Assembly (NCBI RefSeq): GCF_964204865.1
Contig: NC_135262.1
Span: 7,378,001 to 7,442,000 of the forward strand
Length of the DNA: 64,000 nt
Source of the DNA: Styela clava
Taxonomy: Eukaryota; Chordata; Ascidiacea; Stolidobranchia; Styelidae
Reading direction: 5' to 3'
Part shown: in pieces, positions 23,284 through 33,551 of the stretch
How positions within the stretch are numbered: the first letter of the stretch is position 1
Layout: each line of letters starts with the position of its first letter
Made by a program: the position numbers and the translations under genes
The notes under the pieces: model-generated
What the model was told of the DNA's origin: nothing
Database searches by the model: none
The model's input: the letters and a program-made list of their open reading frames with translations, nothing else

Positions 23284-24730
23284 GCACCGGGTGTATCTGA
23301 CAAAGAAGATGCTTTAACATTGCAAGTTTACGAAAAATCAACCGAATTTGAGAATGTGTGTTTTTCCTATATCCCTGAGAGACCAATTCTAAAGAATATT
23401 TCATTTAAAGTAAAACCTGGCCAAACCCTGGCATTGGTAAGTTTTGAATGTATCCCGGTAAATTATATTTTTATATAGTTGATCAACGTCAAAAAATGAT
23501 AAAACAACCCTAAATTTAACGCTTCCTACGTAAGGTTGGAAATTCTTGCTCCGGGGAAAGAACTATCATCAGACTTCTTTCACGTCTTTACGATATTCAA
23601 TCTGGTGATATCAGAGTTGACGGTAAGGACATATCTAAAGTTACACAAAAGTCGCTCCGTCGCCACTTTGGAGTCGTACCGCAGGATACAGTCCTATTTA
23701 ATGAAATTATCAGGTGAGTATAATGACACTGATATGATTTGTACGCAACCTATGTCTTTCCGAATTAAACAATAATTTTATTTTTTATGAGGTGCATTAC
23801 ACAGTATTATGACAACGGCTCTACGCAACCAGTCAATGATGTACAGTGAGTTAATATTTCATTAGGAAGACAGGAAACTTTTACAGTCAGCCCAATTGCC
23901 TTGTTTGAATCCTGCGATAATATATTTATAACAGTAAAAATCCTATTTAATAACAGAGAAAACATTAGATACGGTAAAGTTACTGCAAATAATTATGAAA
24001 TTGAGGAATCGGCTAAAGCAGCAAAGATTCATGACAAAATAAAGAAATTTCCAGATCAGTATGAAAATGTCGTTGGAGAACGTGGATTAAAACTCAGTGG
24101 TGGTGAAAAACAAAGGATAGCAATAGCAAAAACGATTTTGAAATCACCAGATATTGTGCTGCTTGATGAGGTATAATTATTGTTGCATGTGATAATGTTA
24201 GATATATATGTTTAATGCGAAGAATTTAGTAACCACGAATAGACCTATATGTACTGTTTTTCTAAATTCTTCTTGTTCTAAAGGTTGCACAATGCGTGTG
24301 AAATTGGAGGTTTGATTCAGTTATGTTTTGATAAAGATCACGGAGGGCAGCGTCGAATACATTTAACATTTTGAAATATACAATGAATTAGACTTACGTA
24401 AAAGGACACAATATATTAATGTGAGCCAACAACTGATGAAGTATGTAAATAAGGTTATGTTGGTGGTGTAAGAAATTTTTTTTTTAAATCTATAAAACTT
24501 AGATTTTAGTTTCAATTTGTATTGAAACGGAAAGTGACCAACATTTTTTTACATTAGCAGGCTTCAACACTAGATACAACAACAGAAGGAAAAAAGAAAT
24601 TTATGCACAGAATCAGTACAGGAAAACAACTGTTGTTGTCACACATCGACTGTCAACAATAATAAATGCTGATATTATCATCGTAATGCACGAATGCGAC
24701 ATCGTAAAAACGGGGAGGTATGAGGATTTT
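23284..24730 (+). pseudogene. ABCB6-like ABC transporter NBD pseudogene
   Basis: Exons 23284-23436, 23535-23713 and 23957-24170 join in phase, and a degraded part follows from 24561. The protein reads as the nucleotide-binding domain of an ABCB6 (heavy-metal-tolerance-like) half transporter: [27 protein letters not shown], an intact signature [19 protein letters not shown], Walker B IVLLDE and an H-loop THRLST. The Walker A loop reads GNSCSGERT where GxSGxGKST is expected, so the catalytic Lys is lost. After 24561 a deletion and one-base frameshift separate ASTLD from TVVVTHRLST. No transmembrane domain is found upstream. It is most likely a partial duplicate in decay. The ABCB6 assignment rests on remembered family motifs; ABCB7/HMT1 types are the alternatives. 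Confidence 0.8.
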
Positions 24731-24744
24731 GGTACTTATTTGAG

Positions 24745-25030
24745 ATGTATTAATACTCGAACGAGGATCTGGTATCTGGAGTTTTCTACTTCCAAATACT
24801 TTGGAAACCACTCCTGAACTACCATTTTTATCTCCTCCAGTACTCAGTATAAAATTTTGGCCGGCATTGAGCTATCAAAGCCCAAAAGCCACAGCTCCGG
24901 CAGTTCTTATAGTTTTTAGTTGTAACGACAAAATTTCGACTCCCGGCTAAAAGAATTCTGAAATTACGACTTCGGCAAGCTCAATATTTCATCTCCGACT
25001 CGAATTTGGGAAGTTTAAAAATGCGGCTTT
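24745..25030. repeat. Diverged GAGTCG-family repeat
   Basis: Contains ctggagttttc, atttcgactcccggc, cgacttcggcaagctc and ctccgactcg words resembling the dispersed repeat best seen at 34370-34685. It follows the end of the ABC pseudogene directly. Confidence 0.4.
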
Positions 25031-25964
25031 AGATGCCCAAGCTTAACACAACAGAATCCAGGAGGATGGTTGAGGAAGTCGTACTCTACCATAGGTTAAG
25101 TGAACCTCGTTCACTCGCACATTATTATCGCCCGCGCAAACCGGTGTGGCCGAGACTAAATTTGCCGGACTTGGAAGCTAGTGAGCGACGGCGATTCTCT
25201 CCCATGTGATTAAGCACAGATTACAAACTTAGTCGATTTATCGATACTGTTTAAAATATTATCACAGCCATGTAGAATTACGGATGAGAAAGGGAATTTG
25301 TGCAAATATGTGGGCCCAATAGCTCAGCGATATTTAGAAAAACAGACAACCTGAAAATATCAAGGAATCAAAAGCGTTCCGCAATCCCAAAAGAAATTGA
25401 ATTATATTATTTTTCTGTGTCTTATACTGTGAAAGTGTATAATGAAGCTTATAATAAATAAATTTTATGAAAAAACATCAAGCTAATTTGAATTTTTTAA
25501 ATTCAATATTCAGAAAGGAACAGGAATCATAAAGCCTTGAGCGATAATGCCAGTTTTATAGGACCTCCAAGTCCCTATGAATGGCGTATATAGGGTTTAC
25601 AGATTTTTTGCCGGTTAAAATGTGGTTTTATTTGTTGATGAATTTTCATATAAACTTTGAGAGTTTTGAATTACGACCCTGAATGCAATGAAAGCCTGTT
25701 CCGATTCCACAGCCCTGACAGAAGAGATTTCATTACGCATTGGTATAGTATAGATCAAAAGAAGTTCAGTATTTTGCCGGCGTTCAAAACTTTACGGACA
25801 TTGAAGTAGATAATTTCAGCATCGCAATACTGTAGCACTGCCATAATTTAAAACGACTTATTGCCTTTCCTCTTCTTCTGACAAGTATGAATATCATATC
25901 TTGCTACCCTATCTTTACCTGATTCCAATCAAGTATAAACGTATATTATAAAAATGAAATTTAA
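25031..25964. other. Intergenic DNA, no gene seen
   Basis: AT-rich sequence between the ABC pseudogene and the 3' end of the ICT1 gene. No open frame or repeat with clear edges. The ICT1 3' UTR must lie in its right part. Confidence 0.4.
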
Positions 25965-28900
25965 TTAATCAAAGTCTCTTCGCATTGATTTTGTATAACC
26001 CTTCATTCTTTTTCGCTGAAGTCGTTTTCTATGTGCTTCATGTATTCTGTGAATGAAAATTCCAGAGGTTAGTAACTTACAATTTATTTCTCATATTTCA
26101 CTTATAAGGTATAATGCACATATTTATATATTTTGAAGCATATATTACAACTTTATCATATCATCAAAGATTTCTATGCTCTCTCCAAACAGCGCTCTAC
26201 CATTCACTCATGAAGCTAAGGGATAGGAATGCACTCAGTGTCACATTGCTGATTACCTGAAGGTTACCAGTTTGATTTCTATAGCTTTCCCAACCAAATT
26301 TAATAATGGCGAGCTATTGCCTTACTAAACAAGGAGTGACAGTAACAATACCCATTCACACAAGTGCCCCTTTTAGCACACTTGCCCCACTTTATCCACT
26401 GTTCTCAGTTGGGGTAGATATAGCCTATATTAGGGGAAATGGTTAAAGTGAACATATGAAGTCTACAATTAATGGTAACAGATTTTTATGCATAAATTCT
26501 AATACTTGAACAATCTGTAATAATGTAGAAGCATACTTATTCATATCATGCAATTTCTCATGTTCCAAAATTTTTTTCGGATCTGGTGGTTTTTGCAATT
26601 CGAAAAGAACTCCTTTTATTTGGTCGAGACAATTTTTAACATTCACTGACTGATATCGACTTTCATCAGAGAAAACAATCAACTCTCCTGTGCTAGTGAT
26701 TCTTTTCTTGTACTGTAAGATAATTTAATTTAATTTGTAAGAAATTTTATTATCAGTAAAAAAAAAAAAAGATGAATAGATATAATAAAAGAGTTTTTAT
26801 GATGTTCACACCTTTGCTGTAATCAGATACACAATTAGGTTTGGAACATTAAAACCAATCTTGCCTCCAATTCTTAAATATTTGAAACAAGAGAGCGATG
26901 CTCAAATATATGGACACAAAGGCCAAAACAAAGTAGTATGAATATACAACAATATACTGTCACAGTGTTACTTCGCCCAAGCACCAGGAAAGAGTTCGAA
27001 AAATCAAAACGAAAGACAGCCGTCACGATGTCATAAAATCATGTTCTCATTAATAAAAAACAGCAGAATTTTAGAGGAAATATCAGATCTCATTTTAGGG
27101 AACAAATAAAATTTATAGCCTTCTAGCGACAACATTAATCTATAATCACTGAAAATTTCAAAGCAATTTGTCCAGTTATTAAAGAGTAAATCGTTTTTTT
27201 TACAAGAAAAGGAAAAATTCTGATAAATGGAACAACATACCGTAATATAATAACGAAAGCAGAACATGAGCGAAGGATTCACTGAGTACCAATCGCCATG
27301 ACTATACTAATTCGAATTGAAGTGACATTGATTTCTTCAATTCTTTGACTGTATTCATTTTTTTTTGCTTACACTAGTTGGCTTTTTTATTATTATTATT
27401 AAATGATCGAGTATGAAACGACTGGTGGAAACGTGTTGAGAGCAAGAATAAGTATTTTCATTGAAAAGCAATAAGTCAGGAAGTATTTGAAAGTGTGGGT
27501 AATCGGATCAAGAACCACTGTATTGGTAGTACCGGTATCTAAACACCATGAGCTAGTAAACTTAATAAACCTGAATCATTCTGGTTATTTATTATTTTTA
27601 TGCATGGTAGAATAATAGATTTATAAAAAAGCTACAAAAAATAATAAAAACCTTTTCCAAAATTTTAGGCTTCAAATCGTCAGGTATCCAATCTGCGGAT
27701 GATACATGAAATCGAACTTCCGCTTTACTGTTAACTAGAATATAAAGAAATATAAATTGGTACAAGTGATCTTCAGTACAGATACAGTATTGTCATAATA
27801 TAAATGAAGAATGAATAAATGATGAACTATTTCATTGTAATCAAAAATCACATTTTACAAATATGTGGCATGCTCGAGCATATATCATGAATATGGATGG
27901 CTATACTATATTCATTTCACGTTCTGTTCAATGCAAGCTCCCTCTTGCATAACATGATTTATTTCCTCCACCCAAGATCAATATGAAAGCCTTTTGTATA
28001 TGATTTCAGCAGTTGTACCTATCCGTAATCAGAACACACCACTGAATACTCCTCACCAACAAGCACTATACCTGTCTCTATCTTATATTAACGGGTCTGA
28101 TTTTTCTAAATCAATGACATGTACTGGGTAAGGTTAAACTGCTGAGATTGCAAACTAAATCAGCACCTCAAACCTTACGCCTGTAGGATGACATGATTGA
28201 AAATGTAAAGCAAAATATGTGATATTGCAAGAATGCAAAGGTGTTTCCTTTGCAGTAGTTTAAAATTTAATTAAATGTAATATTACCTTTATTTACATTT
28301 TGACCTCCAGGACCAGAAGATCTTGAATATTTTACAGAAAGTTTATCTAAAAACAAGACATAAATACTAATATTATATAAACTTTAACTCCCTTTATAAT
28401 CAACATATACATAGTGTTACATTCGCTAACAAATTTTCAAACTAATTTCTAGTCTTTTATTCATCCAGTTGAATTATTAAAAAATGTTAATAACATAAAA
28501 TAAAGAAACAGAAAAAAGCAAAACTGTAAATATTTATCAAGTTAGATGATTGATTACCTATTGGAATATTTCCTGTAAATTTATCTGGTGGCGAGGCAAT
28601 TGAAAAGTCCTGAAAGGGAAAAAACAATAAGCAGTCAAATATAGTTAAGTTGACTATTTTGAAAATTGATTTTTTAATTGTTTTGTAATTTTTATACCTT
28701 TATGTGGGCAACATAGTCTACCCTAGTTCTGTAGGCTATGTTACACACCCAATTTGCACATTAAAATGGCAATTTATCTGTGCATGGAACTATGTATGAC
28801 TAGCAGTACGATCTGTCTAATTTGTAATTGAATATCAGAACACAGAAATACAATTCTGGAATAAAATTCATAAATTCTCACCTGAGGTAGCCCACCATAG

Positions 28901-29016
28901 TTATATGGACTATTCGGATACAAATTTTCCAAATGATAAATACTTTTAAAGGTCCCTGCCCTGGTAGTAGTCCAATACGACCGATAAAGCAGCAAATTTC
29001 TAATGCATGGAAGCAT
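25965..29016 (-). CDS. MRPL58: Mitochondrial peptidyl-tRNA hydrolase ICT1 / mL62
   Basis: Six exons on the minus strand (29016-28882, 28609-28558, 28346-28287, 27734-27652, 26712-26537, 26046-25965) join in phase to give 195 residues, close to the usual length of about 206. This is a class I release-factor-like hydrolase that rescues stalled mitochondrial ribosomes and is part of the large mitoribosomal subunit. Residues 1-20 are basic and aromatic with no acids, fitting a mitochondrial presequence. FKSIYHLENLYP (about 23-34) matches the family N-terminus. The catalytic GGQ motif (76-78, in [20 protein letters not shown]) is intact, and the C-terminal Lys/Arg tail (HRKRLQRKRMKGYTKSMRR) is complete. 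The start ATG at 29016 was chosen because the family N-terminus follows it. Family recognition is from motifs seen directly in the translation. Confidence 0.92.
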
Positions 29017-29044
29017 TATGCAGCAGAAATAGCAAAACACAGAA

Positions 29045-29338
29045 CTAGCGAGAGACGAATAAATTCAACATGTCAAACAAATCAATGGATTGCTTCGACC
29101 TTTGACCCATCGGGGATTTCAAGTTGACCGAAAAGGTTGGAATTTTTGAGTCATATTTATCGCGAGGAATAAGAACGCCGATAAGACTCCTTGCATCAAG
29201 AGACAGCGAGACAACCTGCAAGAGAGAACTTGCATCAAGAGCATAAGAATGCGAAAGTTGAATTAAGATAGCGTACTGGGGACAATGTATATCCAAATCA
29301 CTAATCGGTAGTTTATTGTCCACCATACTAAAATACAC
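29045..29338 (-). CDS. Hypothetical 97-codon open frame upstream of ICT1
   Basis: Open frame on the minus strand ending just 28 bp upstream of the ICT1 start codon. An ATG 12 bp in (MVDNKLPISDLD...) is preceded by TTTTAGT. It holds two copies of CTCTTGATGCAAG. No family recognised and no splice partners found. It could be part of the ICT1 leader, a first exon of another transcript, or chance. Confidence 0.2.
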   Translation of the reverse strand: MYFSMVDNKLPISDLDIHCPQYAILIQLSHSYALDASSLLQVVSLSLDARSLIGVLIPRDKYDSKIPTFSVNLKSPMGQRSKQSIDLFDMLNLFVSR

Positions 29339-29838
29339 TTAATGAATAAACAATGCAAAAAAAGTAAAATGCTACTTCAGGGCGAATGGAAGTGGGAGAA
29401 CTAATACTGGTCATCAAGCAGCGACAAATTGTGCTCGAAGGTTTATATCACACTTGTAGGGACCTATTATTGTACGTATATGGGTGAAAAACAGTACGTG
29501 GAATAATTTTGGACTGTACCCATTCAACCTGCCATTCAATTTTTATTTGACATGTTAGTAAAAGCAATATCAGTTTTGCAAGTACATTAAAAGAAATCTT
29601 AGGAGATTGTCACAGAAGTCCCGGGCAATGTGTTTCGAATTTTATGGGCCAATGACATGTCATTGTATGGACCAGCTTGTGTTCAACGTCATGTATTTGC
29701 AATATCATAATGATTTATGGACTGTGCTACTGTAGCACTATGTTATAAACTGTGTAACATTTGCTGTTTTGTTTGAAACCTAAATATGTGTACACCACGT
29801 GACATGATCTTTCGCTTTAGTTTTGAAGACAATGTAGG
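29339..29838. other. Intergenic DNA, no gene seen
   Basis: No supported gene or repeat boundary. It borders the hAT element that begins at 29847. Confidence 0.4.
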
Positions 29839-29846
29839 ACCTAGAG

Positions 29847-30742
29847 CAGGGGTGGGCAACCCTTGGCACGCGAGCCCATTTATTCGACACGCGAGCGAGC
29901 CTCGGAAACGAGATCATTTTCTTTCAGATAAAAAGTTTCGAGGCTCTGATTTATCTGATGAAACTCGGTGTTTGTTTATTCATTATCGTTTGTTAACAAT
30001 CTGTTATTCAGTTAAAATTTTAAACTTTTTTGTCTTTTTATGACATATGGCTACAAAGAAATATATTATGGCGTAACAACTGAGTTAGCTCTTGACGAAT
30101 TGTGACGAGACACAGCATTCATTGGGGGTTCATTGTTACGTAATATATAGTCTGTGCCACCATTTTTCTTCATTTCTGATTGATTTATGAAGTTGTACAG
30201 CTTATGTTGGTGGGAGTTACTTGCTAACTTACTGAAATAAATTGATTTCGAAAGAAATATAAGCCATTATGGAAGGGAATACAAGAGAGAAGTGCAGAAA
30301 ACGAACCATCGCGTGATTGGGAAGCCATTCCCGAGAATTTTTTGTGTCTCAAAAACTTTGCAACTGCATGTTTTTATCTGCATATGCCTAAGACTTTCTG
30401 TTCTCAGTTATGAACTTTATTAAGTCTTGTAACAGGAGTAGCCTGAAAGATGAAACCAGTAGTTCGTAACTTTTTTCAATGTAAATCTCTATCAGCAGTA
30501 ATGCAGCAGCAGAAGTCTTACTTATATAGAATAAGAAAAGTAATCAAATCTATTTGTCGGACTGATATTTCCCCGAATAGTGAATCTGTCTGTAGCTTAC
30601 ATGTTTAGAAGATTTATTATTGTGTATTTTTGCTTTAAAAGTAACAAAGCATTGTTTTTAATTTTGGTCGGCACGCGGAAAAATTATGTCGTTAAATTTA
30701 GCCGATTTGGGCACGCGAGCCGAAAAAGGTTGCCCACCCCTG
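29847..30742. mobile_element. Non-autonomous hAT element, 896 bp
   Basis: Left end CAGGGGTGGGCAACCC, right end GGTTGCCCACCCCTG. Subterminal gcacgcgagcc occurs in both halves (about 29871 and 30710). Flanked by a perfect 8-bp target-site duplication, acctagag, at 29839-29846 and 30743-30750. It encodes no transposase. The perfect duplication suggests a fairly recent insertion. Its ends differ from the 756-3126 family, so a different hAT source must have moved it. Confidence 0.93.
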
Positions 30743-30750
30743 ACCTAGAG

Positions 30751-31895
30751 TGCCCAGGATAACACATTGTCCGCATTTTCACTTTGTTGTTTGTATTTCC
30801 AGTGCTCCCGAGTGTTTATCATTGGCATGTATTATCATATTACTCACAAGCTTATATCGTCACTTCGCGGCCAGCCACGTTGGATCTCAAAATTATCAAC
30901 GTATATGCTATGGTTTCTACAAGCAAACATATCAATACTTGTCAGCTATCAAATAGTTTAGTGCAGTGTCAAGAATCTGTCATTTCAAACGCGATCATAT
31001 CGCAATAAATTTTTTTTTTATTGTGCATACGGAAAACAAAGGTCAATTGGAGTCAATTTGAGAAAAACGCTCAACACCTCGATTTGGGCCCATATGCCTT
31101 GTGAACTCAATCCCCTTCAAAATTTCATCTCAATAGATTTCGACGCATACAGTATATAAGGTGGACTTTTTCAAAGATCAAAATTAAGAAATATCGCTTT
31201 TTGGCACCAACATTAAGCTTTGTAATTCATCTATTTACTAAATTGGATTTTTAATAACCGTATTTTCAGAAACCTGAACCACTCCTTTGCATTGATTCAT
31301 GCAAAACGCGTAACCGACGGAGTTAAAATCTGAGAAATACCCTCAAACCGAGAAAATACACCACCTGGGACAAGACAAAAACATCTTTCTGACCTTTTGT
31401 AACTTGAAAACTTGAATATATCGACCGACGAAGCCGTCGCACAAACCCGATAAAAAGAGAACCAAGGAGCACTGGTGTTGACAAACCTATTACATTTTTC
31501 ATTCGAAATTTTGGCTAAAGCTTCGAGAAGTCCGAAACCACTAAATTCGGATAGTAGAACTTTCCAATTTCAACGCCACGAAATAACACCCGATACTACA
31601 GCCGCAAACTCGTACATCAAAAATCGTGCGCGCAAGGATAAAACTCTCAAACTGAAGCTACGAAGGCAGACCCAGCTAAAAGGATTTAGTCGGAAACAAA
31701 AAACAATTGGTGGTGAAAGAATTTATATTTCTTCAATTATTTGAGAGAGAAAGGAACAAACAGTTTTGCGTCCTACAAAATTCGGTATTGATTCAACAAA
31801 AAAAAAATACGCCAATGCCTTGCTCTTGATGGAGTATTATACTTTGTGGCGTCATAAATAACTACGTCATGAGTTTGAGGTGATGATTATGATTA
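30751..31895. other. Intergenic DNA, no gene supported
   Basis: Includes an 89-codon Lys/Arg-rich open frame at 31475-31744 with no recognised motif or splice context. Otherwise no structure seen. Confidence 0.4.
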
Positions 31896-32273
31896 CCGTG
31901 CTTCCCCGAAAATAAGACCAAGCCTGAATTTTAAAATGATTTTAATATAAGCCCTGCTCTTAAAATAAGACCTAGTCAATGACGCGATTTTTTTTTTTGA
32001 CTTGTGACTTTTGAGTCGATAGCAAGAAATCTCTTCTTCCCCTTTTTTAAACGATTAATAGCCTCTGTTTTACAGTTATTTAAAAAAATGTTATTTATAA
32101 GTAAATGAATATCGGTTTTCGTATTTTGTAAATTTGAAAATCTCGTAATTCTCTACTTTGTAATTTTGTTTTTGATAAATGAAAATATAAGACATCCTCC
32201 GAAAATTAGCCCTAGTGTTATTCCTTGGAAGAAAATTGAAATAAGACCCAGACTTATTTTCGGGAAATCACGG
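31896..32273. mobile_element. MITE with CCGTG...CCCCGAAAATAAGACC termini and TA duplication
   Basis: The left end reads ccgtgcttccccgaaaataa then gacc, and the right end is its near reverse complement (cttattttcgggaaatcacgg). TA dinucleotides flank both sides, as expected for a TA target-site duplication. Internal copies of ATAAGACC / AATTAGCCC repeat the theme. The element is 378 bp and non-coding. The TA target suggests a Tc1/mariner-like or similar source, which I cannot confirm. Confidence 0.75.
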
Positions 32274-33551
32274 TATATAACACGGACGAATTGTTCTTCT
32301 CATTATTAGGTATCAACGTAAAAATATAGATATAACTAAAAAAAAATGAAACTAGTATGAAGATTTTTCGAGTAGTTTAAAATTGTTCGACCAATCAGCG
32401 ATTACAATATTATCACGTGATACAGAATGAAATCACAAATAACATTTCGGTTTTTGCATGCGGTATAAAATGAAACACTGTGTAAAAGATGACGAACGAA
32501 AAAATGAGATATCCGAATACACGAGTACATAAAAAATAATAATATAACAAACGACGATAATAAATTTTGTTACGCTTGGCCAACCATGATACATACACCC
32601 CTCGTTAGCCAATCATAACAAAGAACGCCAAGCCTAAATTTTGAGCAGTAACATAATACGTCCGGCCATACATGAAACTTTATCCGAAAAAGTTCAACTA
32701 TAGACCATGCATGTTCTTGATATTTAATTCGAATATGTATTTACATTTGGAAAAATTAAAATATGATAAGTGATAGGATGTAAGAATATAATAAATGGAT
32801 TGCCCTGGAATCCTTCCTAATGGCTATTCAGTGTACACGTCACAATTACGAATGGTTGAGTGGGAGATACACTGGCAGTTATTTCACTGAAATATCTGAT
32901 TGACAAATTTGTTTCTTTCTAGAGGACTATAACACAGCAATGAGAAGATGTGAGTAAAAAATTGAGTGATTATCGAAAAAATAAACGGAAGATTCTTTGA
33001 CTATGAAATGAAACAGGCAAATTTTTGAGAAGTTGGGATTTGTAACAGCTTCTATATACAGGCACAACAATCTCTACTTAGTATATACTTGAAGATTGAA
33101 GGCATTGCCTATCTTTGAATACTATTCAGAAATGATTCTTCAAGCGTCTACATCTGGGATGTGGAAGCAGAATTTAGCATATTTTCACTGGAGTTGAAGC
33201 CGGAGTAGTATTCTCTAACTCATCAGAGTTTTAGACTCTCAATGGTGACGAAGGAAAACATCAAAATTCTCCACAGAAACTCAAAACGCTTAAAAAACGC
33301 ATCCGAAGACTTCCAGCTGAATCAATGAACGAACAATCGACGATGGTGAAAATAAACATCCATTATGTGTAAATACGAGAATTAATATTAAACAATCCTT
33401 CGGATGTGAGAAATGTAAAAAACGTAAATTGAATTCGGACTATAAAGAAAAGAATATACATCATGATTCTGTTTTTTAGGGCGGAGCGGCCGGCCTGTCC
33501 ATTCAGTTCGTCAGCTTGAATATTCAAAGCCAACCAGAGGCAGCATTTTCT
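32274..33551. other. Septin 3' flank and a GAGTCG repeat fragment
   Basis: The right part must contain the septin 3' UTR; I did not find a convincing AATAAA there. Positions 33150-33330 contain a diverged copy of the dispersed repeat (tattttcactggagttgaag, ccggagtag, ctaactcatcagagtttt). Confidence 0.45.

Noticed and set aside
26236-26285. tRNA-like or tRNA-SINE B-box resemblance (gaaggttaccagtttgattt)
   Set aside because: No cloverleaf or A box at the right spacing could be drawn.
31475-31744. 89-codon Lys/Arg-rich open frame
   Set aside because: No recognised motif, no splice partners, and a composition expected from AT-rich DNA.
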